Of a stretch of DNA of 64,000 nucleotides, positions 57,201 to 64,000 are shown piece by piece (the first letter of the stretch is position 1; each line of letters starts with the position of its first letter). The translations under genes and the position numbers were made by a program. Where the stretch lies: contig JAGBPB010000093.1 of assembly GCA_017633615.1 (NCBI GenBank), forward strand, positions 20,003 through 84,002, read 5' to 3'. Origin of the DNA: Bacteroidaceae bacterium (GTDB taxonomy: Bacteria; Bacteroidota; Bacteroidia; Bacteroidales; Bacteroidaceae). Below the pieces are notes generated by a model. That model saw only the letters and a program-made list of their open reading frames with translations, was not told the origin of the DNA and made no database searches.

Positions 57201-57568
57201 AGGATGCAAAGAATGTAATTGACAGTCTGGATGTGGAGTTGCAGGTACTTCGTGACAAGGTTGACCTCTATCCCACCCGTCTTAAGATGGACCGCTATGA
57301 GGCTATCGTTAGCGGACGTCACAATATCAACAAGGACCTGAGCTGCAGCTATAACGTATCACTTGTGGAATGCCCGCTGCCTATCCGCCTGGGCGTAACC
57401 ATAAGCGGTCCTATAAACGGTATATCAGAATCTCCGCTCAAGCATATCAAGGTGGGTAAAGCCAAGTATGACAAGCTTTACAAGCCTTCTAAGCGCGGCA
57501 ACACTGAGGAGAAAGTCCTACAGATGAAGGAGGATATCCTCAACACCCTACGAGGAAACGTAAGGTAA
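54251..57568 (+). CDS. AsmA-family envelope protein
   Basis: 1105 residues. One N-terminal transmembrane helix (about 13-37, GITLGSLLGLVIIILALACW) anchors it in the inner membrane. The periplasmic part begins with an AsmA N-terminal domain (FSPSKLTKIAEKAIEKYSPA, then VGSYPFLGFRLNGLVI). It continues as long beta repeats to an AsmA C-terminal region (SCSYNVSLVECPLPIRLGVT near the end). AsmA-type proteins are bridge-like lipid carriers or assembly factors between the inner and outer membranes. Large size is usual. Coupling to the small lipoprotein suggests a joint envelope role, which is inferred. Confidence 0.88.
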   Translation: MNGKLKKTLKITGITLGSLLGLVIIILALACWMIFSPSKLTKIAEKAIEKYSPARAKVDKVDLTLVGSYPFLGFRLNGLVIYDDMEDSPSDTLAAIDELTVTVDFKALKNEKKIILTNLYVNDVQANLFTAADGRSNLDVFTTDEQKEEKEESGNDIYADLQKIAIHDVNASYIDRGAGITAGINRLDIDLNGLLHYDSLEANTDIKIASIVAAIKNDSTDLGADMDNLRLNGFLKKYGNQVSSTLNVTLKETSAKAGTMSADLDDLKLILDGITCTLADDGLKNLTTGFSMESSDLNFANDGMSTSTGAIAMKAPKVVYTGDSINVKGFTFNSSGITLQLEDETGVATKAAVDRFLLGIDGGIKLDMTNVNSNLTAQAEGLVFNQGGASPMYASTDRMVFSADGSIHGDDIALNSDFSTPSLNLSMGNDVYIPGWPLSLTVPMVTNRNVDRFTIKEGANVTVDGQQIGFSADGVLGGSNAVSGKARIKTVRDLDIDRLVSMIPDAFKDALDGIDIHGILGLDLNVRGAVGDKGPVLNDARAKLSLRNLDALLNDSLKAMSDKLAADITYPSKVATDRNRQTADIVLSAADLAVSVIDSTTINASFENLDLNASIAGIDEPTNKMNIILDLQAEQLKADMDTINGTMGNANISVTVVPAENTTAMMANVAFKDLTAEVGSLVNATLGKTSLHAMAQYDESKEDMLLKWNPNIKLTLEDGDIRMFEEPVIIPQMDMDFSLGRFNINDCRVEVDKSNIMVWGDVYNIGAYLDGTGLLTGELFLESDYVDVNKLMSLAGVDDESVEAAEQTAAQIEAGKDTLSGGPFMVPKGIDLTLYTNLSEINFNDNIFNNVGGDVTVRDGVVVLQELGFSSKAAEMQLTAIYKTPSIEDRFMELDFHLLDIEIDELIDLIPAVDSIVPMLKAFSGKAQFHLAAETFLEPDTKVHGDYFPVMSTLIGAAAIEGQNLVVLDNEIFDGIKKKLLMSKDAKNVIDSLDVELQVLRDKVDLYPTRLKMDRYEAIVSGRHNINKDLSCSYNVSLVECPLPIRLGVTISGPINGISESPLKHIKVGKAKYDKLYKPSKRGNTEEKVLQMKEDILNTLRGNVR

Positions 57569-57585
57569 TTCAACAAGAAAAAGAA

Positions 57586-57617
57586 AAAAAGGCTTGCGAG
57601 AATCCGCAAGCCTTTTT
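57586..57617. terminator. Bidirectional terminator
   Basis: A perfect 13-bp stem (AAAAAGGCTTGCG / CGCAAGCCTTTTT) with a 6-nt loop lies between the convergent AsmA and NptA genes. A/T runs on both sides let it work in both directions. Confidence 0.92.
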
Positions 57618-57637
57618 CTTTTCGCTAGAATCAACAA

Positions 57638-59392
57638 TTAGATGTTGAGACCTACCAGAGCTTGGGAGATGTTGATCATAAAGTCTCCCATGGTCTCAAG
57701 TTCCTGGATGAGGTCAAAGTAGTAGACACCTGCCGTGTAGTCATAGGATTTGACCTCCATGTTCTTGAGGTGCTCTTCACGCAGGCTGTCACGCATGTTG
57801 TTAATGGCATCCTCGGCCACATATGCGTCCGTTATGTCTGTCACGTTGGCCTGGGCCAGATTGGCGTTCATGACATCATAGGCCTTCTGCATGGTATCCA
57901 GCATCTCATTTATGCGTTTGCGCATCAGGTCGTTGAATACCTTGCCGTGGTCACGCTTACGCTGCAGCAGACGTGAAATAGCCTCACCCGAATCGCCAAG
58001 TGACTCCATCTCACCTATTATCTTGAAATAGGCCTTGACCTGCATACGTGCCTGGTCCGATATGTCATTCTGACTTACCTGATTAAGGTATGATGCAATC
58101 TCAAACTCAATGCGGTCCGTAATCTCCTCATACTTGACCAGTTTCTGCCGGAGTTCCTCAAATCCGTCGGTCTCGGACTCCTGAATGGCCTGACGTACAT
58201 ATCCGAATCCTTTTGCACAGATCTCACCAAAATGGTTTATCTCCTTGCGGGCCTCGGTTATGGACAACTCGGCCAGATTGGCGTTACCCTTGCCGATATA
58301 AACCAGATGGAACACCTCTTTCTCCTCTTCCTTGTTGGGAACCATCTTCATGACCAGTTTCTCCAACTGCGGTATGAACCATACCAGGATAAGGGTTGTT
58401 ATGATGTTGAACAGAGAGTGAACTATGGCTACACTGTATGGCAGACTGCTTGCCAGTGTTGTCTGGGCACTCAAGGCGCTGCCTTCAAGACCGGTCTGTG
58501 ACAGAATGCTGAAATCGGCCGTAAGAGGATTGGGGAATCCCATAGCCTCTACTATGAAGGCATTCAGACGCATATAAGGCCTGAACAGCGCAATCACCAG
58601 AATTGATCCGAACAGGTTGAACACCAGATGCGCACGTGCGGTACGCTTGGAACTTACGTTGGTGGATGTAGCAGCCAGGTTTGAGGTTATGGTGGTTCCT
58701 ATGTTCTCACCCAGGATGAATGCAACGGCATTGGGGAAAGTAATGGCGCCCGATGCCAGCAGCAACATTGTGATACTGGTTGCGGCGGCCGATGACTGCA
58801 GACAAAAAGTCATCACTGCACCTATTATTATGAATAGTACGGTGCTCAGTCCCATATCGGTAATAGGAGCCAGGAAATCACGTACCGGCTGGCTTGACAA
58901 AAGCGGATAAGATGTGTCCTTGAGCATGCTCAGGCCCAGGAACAAGAACGCGAATCCTATCAGGAACGATCCAAAATCCTTGGTCTTCTGTTTTTTGAAG
59001 AACGATGTCAGTACAAATCCCACAAATATCAGGGGAATTGCAATGGCGCCCAGGCTGAATGTTCCGTCCATACTTACGGCAAACAGCCATGCTGTGACGG
59101 TAGTACCTATGTTGGCACCCATGATCACGCCGATGGCGCTCTTGAGCGTCATAAGTCCCGCATTCACAAAACTTACAAGCATAAGTGTGGTAGCGGTAGA
59201 TGACTGCACCAGAACGGTCACCAAAAAACCGGTAAACAGGCATTTACCGGTATTTGACGTCATCTTCTCAATAAATGAACGCAGGCCCTTGCCCGCAAAT
59301 CTCTGAAGGCTGCTGCTCATAAGATTCATACCCCAAAGGAAAAGGGCAAGGCAGCCAAGCATCGTAAGAATCTGATAGAATAGTGAATCCAC
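57638..59392 (-). CDS. Na+/phosphate symporter with PhoU-like domain
   Basis: 584 residues from a GTG start at 59392, 18 nt after the promoter box. About eight to ten transmembrane helices contain the inverted repeat signature QSSTATTLMLVSFVNAGL and QSSAAATSITMLLLASGA of the Na/Pi cotransporter (PNaS) family. A cytoplasmic C-terminal PhoU-like helical domain (about 370-584) ends it. It takes up phosphate with sodium. No pho-box-like regulator is seen nearby. Confidence 0.93.
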   Translation of the reverse strand: MDSLFYQILTMLGCLALFLWGMNLMSSSLQRFAGKGLRSFIEKMTSNTGKCLFTGFLVTVLVQSSTATTLMLVSFVNAGLMTLKSAIGVIMGANIGTTVTAWLFAVSMDGTFSLGAIAIPLIFVGFVLTSFFKKQKTKDFGSFLIGFAFLFLGLSMLKDTSYPLLSSQPVRDFLAPITDMGLSTVLFIIIGAVMTFCLQSSAAATSITMLLLASGAITFPNAVAFILGENIGTTITSNLAATSTNVSSKRTARAHLVFNLFGSILVIALFRPYMRLNAFIVEAMGFPNPLTADFSILSQTGLEGSALSAQTTLASSLPYSVAIVHSLFNIITTLILVWFIPQLEKLVMKMVPNKEEEKEVFHLVYIGKGNANLAELSITEARKEINHFGEICAKGFGYVRQAIQESETDGFEELRQKLVKYEEITDRIEFEIASYLNQVSQNDISDQARMQVKAYFKIIGEMESLGDSGEAISRLLQRKRDHGKVFNDLMRKRINEMLDTMQKAYDVMNANLAQANVTDITDAYVAEDAINNMRDSLREEHLKNMEVKSYDYTAGVYYFDLIQELETMGDFMINISQALVGLNI

Positions 59393-59416
59393 CTTTGTGT
59401 ACTGTCAATTGTCGCA

Positions 59417-59424
59417 CAAAGGTA
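59417..59424 (-). promoter_or_regulatory. Promoter -7 box for the Na/Pi symporter (TACCTTTG)
   Basis: TACCTTTG fits TAnnTTTG. RNA start is expected near 59411, about 18 nt ahead of the GTG start. No -33 element is clear. Confidence 0.6.
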
Positions 59425-59461
59425 ACATTTTTTTAATGCAATCTTAATGAAATTGTAACAA

Positions 59462-60223
59462 TTAAAGAGCCTCAATCACAAGGCCGTCGTAGGCGAACTG
59501 CATGTGCGGCGGGAACTTGGCGTTCATTATTGCATGCATGCCGGCGCGGTGGCTCATATGGATGAAATAGCTCTCTTTGGCGCCGACTTTCTCAGCAAAC
59601 AGCACAGCCTGGCGTACGTTCTGGTGCGTGGGATGCTCCTTGGTATGCAGGGCATTTACCACAAGAGTCCCAGTGCCTTCAAGCAACTTGAAAGACTCCT
59701 CATCCATGCTTTTCATATCGGTAATATATGTCAGGTTTCCTATCCTGAAACCCAGAATGGGCAGGTTGCCGTGCATTACGCGTATGGGCAATATCTCCAG
59801 ATCACCCACCTTGAACCTGCCACCCGGTTTAATCTCACACAGTTCCATATGAGGCACACGGGGATTGATATTCTGGTTGAAACAGTACGGCATACTCTGC
59901 ACGATATGACTGATCACATTGCTCTCGGCATAGATGGGAATGGTGGTTGTGGTGCAGTAAGGACGAAGGTCGTCAAGGCCTCCTATATGGTCGTAATGCT
60001 CATGCGTAACAATTACAGCATCAAGCTGTTCAACCCCCGCCCTTAAAGTCTGCTGACGGAAATCCGGACCACAGTCTATGATGATTTTGGTGGTATCAGT
60101 CTCTATCAGGGCCGATGTGCGCAGACGCTTGTCATGCGGGTCTGTTGACATGCATGTCTGGCAGTGGCAGCGCATCTCAGGTACGCCTATGGATGTTCCG
60201 GTTCCAAGGAAAGTCAGTTTCAT
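59462..60223 (-). CDS. MBL-fold metallohydrolase (PhnP-like)
   Basis: 253 residues. FLGTGTSIGVPEMRCHC begins the metallo-beta-lactamase fold, with CHCQTC and later residues as a possible extra zinc site as in PhnP. The metal motif is THEHYDHIGG (HxHxDH, near 78), followed by a further His in RVMHGNLPILG and ALHTKEHPTH near 195. PhnP cleaves cyclic phosphodiesters, but no phn genes are present; the true substrate may be another phosphodiester. The ATG overlaps the murB stop by 4 nt, so it is cotranscribed with murB. Confidence 0.9.
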   Translation of the reverse strand: MKLTFLGTGTSIGVPEMRCHCQTCMSTDPHDKRLRTSALIETDTTKIIIDCGPDFRQQTLRAGVEQLDAVIVTHEHYDHIGGLDDLRPYCTTTTIPIYAESNVISHIVQSMPYCFNQNINPRVPHMELCEIKPGGRFKVGDLEILPIRVMHGNLPILGFRIGNLTYITDMKSMDEESFKLLEGTGTLVVNALHTKEHPTHQNVRQAVLFAEKVGAKESYFIHMSHRAGMHAIMNAKFPPHMQFAYDGLVIEAL

Positions 60224-61218
60224 ATATAGTTGACCTCTGTAGAGAGTGTAATTCCGAATTTCTGTTTGACATCGGCAATGATGGTGTCAGCCAGGCGTTT
60301 GATGTCTACCCCGGTGGCTCCACCCTTGTTTACAAGTACAAGCGCCTGCTTGTCATAAACGGCTGCAGGACCCAGTGAGCGGCCTTTCCAGCCCGTTTTT
60401 TCAATCAGCCAGCCGGCAGGAACCTTGATTCCGCCCGGTGCAGAATATGAAGGAACATCGGGATAATTGCTCCTTATTATATTGAACTCCTGCTCTGATA
60501 CTACCGGGTTCATGAAGAAGCTTCCCGCATTTCCAAGCACCTTGGGATCAGGCAGTTTGCTGTCACGGATTGAAATCACGGCCTTACGTATGTTTTCCAA
60601 TGTGGGACCGCCCAGACGCTCAACCTCCTGTTCCAATGCTCCGTATCCCAATTTGGGCTGAGGCACCTTGGAGAGCGTATAAATCACATATGCAACCGCA
60701 TACTGACCTTTCAGCTCATTCTTGAAAATGCTCTGACGGTATGCGTATCGGCACTCACTGACATTAAAATCACGCTCGCTGCCATCGGCCAGACAGATGG
60801 TCTGCACAGTGTCTATAACATCCTTAGCCTCAACGCCGTATGCACCGATGTTCTGTACCGCGCTGGCCCCTACCTCACCCGGAATGGCTGAGAGGTTCTC
60901 CACGCCCCAGTATCCGTTTATGGTGCACCATGCAACAAAATCATCCCACACTACGCCTGAACCCACCTTTACATGAACGTGGTCATCGGTTGAACCTAAT
61001 ACCTCTATTGATGATATTGATGAGTGGAACACGGTGCCCTTGAAATCGGCCATGAACAGCAGATTACTGCCGCCTCCTATCATAAGGACGGGCTTTTCAA
61101 TATCCGGCAGGATGTTTTTGAGTTCATCGGGGGTGGCATAGTCTATAAGGCGGTCTGCCTTGACATTCATCCCGAATGTATTCCTGTCAGCCAGCGAGCA
61201 GTTTTCTCTTATCGTCAT
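60220..61218 (-). CDS. murB: UDP-N-acetylmuramate dehydrogenase
   Basis: 332 residues from the ATG at 61218 (MTIRENCSLADRNTFG). FAD-binding motif GGGSNLLF (near 51), NIGAYGVEAKDVIDTV, and the catalytic Ser in GNAGSFFMNPV with a C-terminal Glu region LSTEVNYI. This is the type I (E. coli-like, with the extra loop) enzyme. It reduces the enolpyruvyl group to make UDP-MurNAc with NADPH and FAD. The upstream in-frame start at 61257 precedes the promoter box. Confidence 0.96.
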   Translation of the reverse strand: MTIRENCSLADRNTFGMNVKADRLIDYATPDELKNILPDIEKPVLMIGGGSNLLFMADFKGTVFHSSISSIEVLGSTDDHVHVKVGSGVVWDDFVAWCTINGYWGVENLSAIPGEVGASAVQNIGAYGVEAKDVIDTVQTICLADGSERDFNVSECRYAYRQSIFKNELKGQYAVAYVIYTLSKVPQPKLGYGALEQEVERLGGPTLENIRKAVISIRDSKLPDPKVLGNAGSFFMNPVVSEQEFNIIRSNYPDVPSYSAPGGIKVPAGWLIEKTGWKGRSLGPAAVYDKQALVLVNKGGATGVDIKRLADTIIADVKQKFGITLSTEVNYI

Positions 61219-61223
61219 GGCTG

Positions 61224-61231
61224 CAAAATTA
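61224..61231 (-). promoter_or_regulatory. Promoter -7 box for murB (TAATTTTG)
   Basis: TAATTTTG on the minus strand fits TAnnTTTG. It starts 5 nt before the murB ATG, so RNA would begin at about the start codon and translation may be leaderless or nearly so. It faces the divergent pheS promoter in the same 78-nt gap. Confidence 0.5.
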
Positions 61232-61241
61232 CTCAAACAAA

Positions 61242-61272
61242 TTGGTGTTCCGCTCAAAAAATGCTATTTTTG
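61242..61272 (+). promoter_or_regulatory. Promoter of pheS (TTG-N20-TATTTTTG)
   Basis: TTG (61242-61244) and TATTTTTG (61265-61272) are 20 nt apart. RNA would start near 61278, 18 nt before the ATG at 61296. No leader peptide or T-box is seen. Confidence 0.75.
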
Positions 61273-61295
61273 CACCTCGAAAAAAAGCATCAGCA

Positions 61296-62315
61296 ATGAT
61301 TGAGAAAATAGAACAGTTAATCAGTGAGATAAACAATCTTAAGGCACAGTCTGCCGAAGAGCTTGAAGCACTCAGACTTAAGTACCTGAGCAAGAAGGGC
61401 GCCATCAATGACCTTATGGCCGATTTCCGCAACGTGCCGGCCGAGAGCAAGCGTGAGGTCGGACAGAAGCTCAATGAGCTCAAGAACCTGGCTCAGGACA
61501 AGATTAACAGCCTTAAGGAGGCATTTGAGGCCAAGAAGGCTGTATCTGAAAAGCCTGACCTTACCCGCACAGCCTATCCCGCCCCTCTTGGCACACGCCA
61601 TCCGTTGAACATTGTCAAGAATGAGATTATCGAGATATTTTCACGTCTTGGATTCGTGCTGGCCGATGGTCCTGAGGTTGAAGATGACTGGCACGTTTTC
61701 TCTGCCATGAACTTTGCTGAGGATCATCCTGCACGTGATATGCAGGACACCTTCTTTGTAGAGGCACACCCCGACATCATACTGCGCACACATACATCAT
61801 CCGTACAGAGCCGCGTAATGGAGGTCACACAGCCCCCTATCCGCATTATCTGCCCGGGCCGCGTATATCGTAACGAGGCTATCAGCTACCGCGCACACTG
61901 CTTCTTCCATCAGGTTGAGGCCCTGTACGTTGACAAGAACGTAAGCTTTACAGACCTCAAGCAGGTGCTGCTTTACTTTGCACAGCAGATGTTCGGTCCC
62001 GATACCAAGATCCGTCTGCGCCCCAGCTACTTCCCCTTCACTGAGCCATCGGCTGAGATGGACATAAGCTGCAATATCTGCGGCGGTAAGGGCTGCCCGT
62101 TCTGCAAGGGTACCGGTTGGGTTGAGATACTGGGTTGCGGTATGGTACACCCCAACGTACTGGAACTGAACGGTATAAACAGCAAGGAATACACAGGATT
62201 CGCTCTCGGTATGGGTATTGAGCGTATCACCAACCTTAAGTATCAGGTCAAAGACCTGCGCATGTTCTCTGAGAACGATGTTCGTTTCCTCAAGGAATTT
62301 GAGGCAGCAAACTGA
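61296..62315 (+). CDS. pheS: Phenylalanine--tRNA ligase alpha subunit
   Basis: 339 residues from the ATG at 61296 (MIEKIEQLISEINNLK). A coiled-coil N-terminus is followed by the class II core. Motif 2 is near HTSSVQSRVMEVT and ICPGRVYRNEAISYRAHC (about 195-220), and motif 3 near GFALGMGIERITNLKYQ (about 305). A Cys-rich insert CNICGGKGCPFCKGTGWVE (about 256-274) looks like a zinc-binding site, common in Bacteroidetes PheS. The beta subunit pheT is not adjacent, which is a known separation in this phylum. Confidence 0.96.
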   Translation: MIEKIEQLISEINNLKAQSAEELEALRLKYLSKKGAINDLMADFRNVPAESKREVGQKLNELKNLAQDKINSLKEAFEAKKAVSEKPDLTRTAYPAPLGTRHPLNIVKNEIIEIFSRLGFVLADGPEVEDDWHVFSAMNFAEDHPARDMQDTFFVEAHPDIILRTHTSSVQSRVMEVTQPPIRIICPGRVYRNEAISYRAHCFFHQVEALYVDKNVSFTDLKQVLLYFAQQMFGPDTKIRLRPSYFPFTEPSAEMDISCNICGGKGCPFCKGTGWVEILGCGMVHPNVLELNGINSKEYTGFALGMGIERITNLKYQVKDLRMFSENDVRFLKEFEAAN

Positions 62316-62330
62316 TAAGACATATTCCGC

Positions 62331-62966
62331 ATGAAAAAGCGGGAACTATACGATAAATGCAGCGAGAGGCTGGCCAAGGCATATCCCGGAGCAGCCACTG
62401 AGCTGCATTTTTCATCTCCGTATGAGCTGCTTGTGGCGGTTATGCTCTCTGCGCAGTGCACCGATAAGCGTGTGAATATGGTAACCCCAGCCCTATTTGA
62501 GGCCTTCCCTACTGTTCAGGATATGGCGGCCGCCACACCCGCGCAGATCTTTCCGTTTGTAAAGAGTGTTTCATATCCCAATGCCAAATCGGAGCATCTG
62601 GCTGAGATGGCCCGTATGGTCTGTGAACGCTTTAACGGAGAGATTCCAACCACCATGGATGAGATGGTGACACTGCCCGGCGTAGGCCGTAAAACCGCTA
62701 ATGTGATGCTTGCTGTAGCATTCGGTGGACAGGCTATGCCCGTTGATACACACGTATTCCGCGTAAGCCACCGCATAGGTCTTGTACCTGAGCGCTGCAC
62801 CACTCCGCTCAGTGTTGAAAAGGAACTTGTAAAATACTTTCCTAAGGATATCCTCTCTACCGCACACCACTGGCTGATACTCCACGGCCGTTACGTCTGC
62901 ACCGCCCGTGCCCCCAAATGTGCCGACTGCACACTTAATGACTTATGTCATTACTGTAACAAATAA
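62331..62966 (+). CDS. nth: Endonuclease III
   Basis: 211 residues. The helix-hairpin-helix is LPGVGRKTANVM (catalytic Lys near 120) and the catalytic Asp is in PVDTHVFRV (near 138). Four Cys at the C-terminus (CTARAPKCADCTLNDLC, C-x6-C-x2-C-x5-C) bind a [4Fe-4S] cluster. It removes oxidised pyrimidines and nicks the strand. It begins 15 nt after pheS. A terminator overlaps the stop. Confidence 0.96.
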   Translation: MKKRELYDKCSERLAKAYPGAATELHFSSPYELLVAVMLSAQCTDKRVNMVTPALFEAFPTVQDMAAATPAQIFPFVKSVSYPNAKSEHLAEMARMVCERFNGEIPTTMDEMVTLPGVGRKTANVMLAVAFGGQAMPVDTHVFRVSHRIGLVPERCTTPLSVEKELVKYFPKDILSTAHHWLILHGRYVCTARAPKCADCTLNDLCHYCNK

Positions 62967-62990
62967 TAAGCTTTCATATAGCTTATTTTG
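62965..62990 (+). terminator. Terminator after nth
   Basis: An 8-bp stem AATAAGCT / AGCTTATT with a 7-nt loop is followed by TTG. It is AT-rich, with a short T run, so only moderately strong. It overlaps the nth stop codon. Confidence 0.6.
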
Positions 62991-63002
62991 AGCGGATTTG
63001 TG

Positions 63003-63010
63003 TAATTTTG
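63003..63010 (+). promoter_or_regulatory. Promoter -7 box for cysE (TAATTTTG)
   Basis: TAATTTTG fits TAnnTTTG. RNA start is expected near 63016, 13 nt before the ATG at 63029. The TTG in it was rejected as a start codon. Confidence 0.6.
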
Positions 63011-63028
63011 CAGCCAATTACGCTGGCT

Positions 63029-63856
63029 ATGGAACAGAAAGACATTTTTGAAAGCATCAGAGACGTAAAAAAGTCCCTGCAGAAAGCCGATAAATACATC
63101 CCCAAGGTTGAAGAGCGTTCAATTGACCGCGCTGAGATAAAAGAGGCCGTCAAGCTCTTCCGTCACGTTGTATTCGGCAACTACTTCGGTGCGTTGGATC
63201 TTTCCACATCACTCAGCCGCCTCTATTCAATCCTTTCACATCAGATTGACTATATAGGCCGCATATTCCATGAGCCGCTGCCCTGTAGCGCTGAGGAGAT
63301 TGCCCAGCAGTTCATAGAGAGCATACCTGAGCTGCGCCGCCTGCTCGGAACAGACGTCAAGGCTATCTTTGACGGAGACCCCGCAGCCGTAAGCCATGAG
63401 GAGGTAATCCTGTGCTATCCTTCACTGGTTGCAATGTATCACTACCGCATGGCACACCGTCTGCTTGAACTGGGCGTACCCATACTACCCCGTGTAATCA
63501 CTGAGCTGGCTCATTCACTGACCGGTATTGACATTCATCCGGGAGCCCAGATAGGTGAATATTTCAGCATAGACCACGGTACAGGCGTGGTTATAGGCGA
63601 GACTGCAATCATAGGCAATCATGTGCAGCTCTATCAGGGAGTTACGCTTGGTGCTAAGAGCTTTAAGTTTGATGAGAACGGCAATCCCATCAACATACCG
63701 CGTCATCCTATCATTGAGGATAATGTGGTCATCTATTCAAATACATCGGTGCTTGGCCGCGTGACCATCGGACATGACTCAATCATAGGAGGTAACGTAT
63801 GGCTCACGCTTGACCTGCCGCCCTACTCCAAGTTTTTTCAGAACAGAGAGAAATAA
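63029..63856 (+). CDS. cysE: Serine O-acetyltransferase
   Basis: 275 residues from the ATG at 63029 (MEQKDIFESIRD). An N-terminal helical domain leads into the left-handed beta helix of hexapeptide repeats (GIDIHPGAQIGEYFSIDHG, near 175; VVIGETAIIGNHVQLYQG; then NVVIYSNTSVLGRVTIG). The catalytic His is in SIDHGTGV. An extra loop of about 15 residues (KSFKFDENGNPINIPRH) near 215 is usual in Bacteroidetes. It acetylates serine from acetyl-CoA for cysteine synthesis. It is followed 26 nt later by pgk. Confidence 0.95.
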   Translation: MEQKDIFESIRDVKKSLQKADKYIPKVEERSIDRAEIKEAVKLFRHVVFGNYFGALDLSTSLSRLYSILSHQIDYIGRIFHEPLPCSAEEIAQQFIESIPELRRLLGTDVKAIFDGDPAAVSHEEVILCYPSLVAMYHYRMAHRLLELGVPILPRVITELAHSLTGIDIHPGAQIGEYFSIDHGTGVVIGETAIIGNHVQLYQGVTLGAKSFKFDENGNPINIPRHPIIEDNVVIYSNTSVLGRVTIGHDSIIGGNVWLTLDLPPYSKFFQNREK

Positions 63857-63882
63857 CATTAACCATTAAATAACAGATTACT

Positions 63883-64000
63883 ATGACAATTGACAAATTC
63901 AACTTTGCAGGAAAAAAGACTTTCGTGCGCGTTGACTTCAACGTTCCTGTTGATGAGAACTTCAACATCACCGATGATACCCGTATCGTCGCTGCTATGC
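63883..64000 (+). CDS. pgk: Phosphoglycerate kinase, N-terminal part (runs off the window)
   Basis: The last 118 nt encode [20 protein letters not shown] followed by a VPVDENFNI segment and DDTRIVAAM. The VRVDFNVP motif (Arg and Asp contact 3-phosphoglycerate) and DDTRI are the conserved Pgk N-terminus. The ATG lies 26 nt after cysE. The rest of the gene is outside the window, so completeness cannot be judged. Confidence 0.93.
   Translation, partial: MTIDKFNFAGKKTFVRVDFNVPVDENFNITDDTRIVAAM

Noticed and set aside
61219..61295. A phenylalanine leader peptide upstream of pheS
   Set aside because: The predicted RNA leader is only about 18 nt and has no reading frame or hairpin.

Overview
The window comes from a Bacteroidales genome, most like the Prevotella/Bacteroides group. 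The evidence is the batCDE aerotolerance genes, BspA-like leucine-rich repeat proteins, a TonB-dependent receptor with a carboxypeptidase-D-like N-terminus, the trp gene order B-E-G-D-C-F-A, many small lipoproteins, and start codons without Shine-Dalgarno sequences. Promoters fit the Bacteroidetes type (TTTG or TTG, 18-20 nt, then TAnnTTTG). I saw no rRNA, CRISPR array, transposase, integrase or prophage module.

Layout. 1-4022: end of a bat operon (batC tail, batD, batE), a PAP2 phosphatase and a small DNA-binding protein. 4164-8156: a TPR protein and gyrA on the minus strand. 8310-15419: clpC, htpG and a patatin/beta-barrel protein on the plus strand. 15420-18408: a membrane AraC-type regulator and an acyl-CoA synthetase. 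18361-20989: a stretch rich in unknown genes around a tRNA-Arg(ACG), which has a long hairpin-rich leader. 21012-27573: trpBEGDCFA (minus) with a leader peptide and attenuator. 27638-33350: ligA-dapA-M23 peptidase-HAD (minus) and trmD (plus). 33346-35021: pyrK-pyrD (minus). 35047-37177: a BspA-like lipoprotein, an XRE regulator and a 600-nt AT-rich gap. 37178-41908: holA, a stand-alone HsdR_N-type nuclease domain, a zinc-ribbon protein, a Nif3-family protein and a second BspA-like protein. 41951-43832: pncA-pncB, nicotinamide salvage. 43882-48039: an EEP-family lipoprotein, an M3 peptidase and a DMT transporter. 48041-51970: a TonB-dependent receptor under an FMN riboswitch, then an unassigned structured region. 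51971-64000: aspS, a small lipoprotein with an AsmA protein, a Na/Pi symporter, an MBL hydrolase with murB, pheS, nth, cysE and the start of pgk.

Most of the window is housekeeping: replication and repair (gyrA, ligA, holA, nth), proteostasis (clpC, htpG), tRNA charging and modification (aspS, pheS, trmD), cell wall (murB, dapA, M23 peptidase), and amino-acid, pyrimidine and NAD metabolism. The most interesting signals are in RNA and intergenic DNA. They are a complete trp attenuator (leader peptide with three adjacent Trp codons and two mutually exclusive hairpins), an FMN riboswitch on an outer-membrane receptor, a run of five hairpins upstream of tRNA-Arg, a palindromic repeat that supplies the TGA stop codon of four genes, and a GC-rich structured region at 51700-51900 that I could not assign. 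Start sites were chosen from domain boundaries, signal peptides, overlaps and the position of TAnnTTTG boxes.
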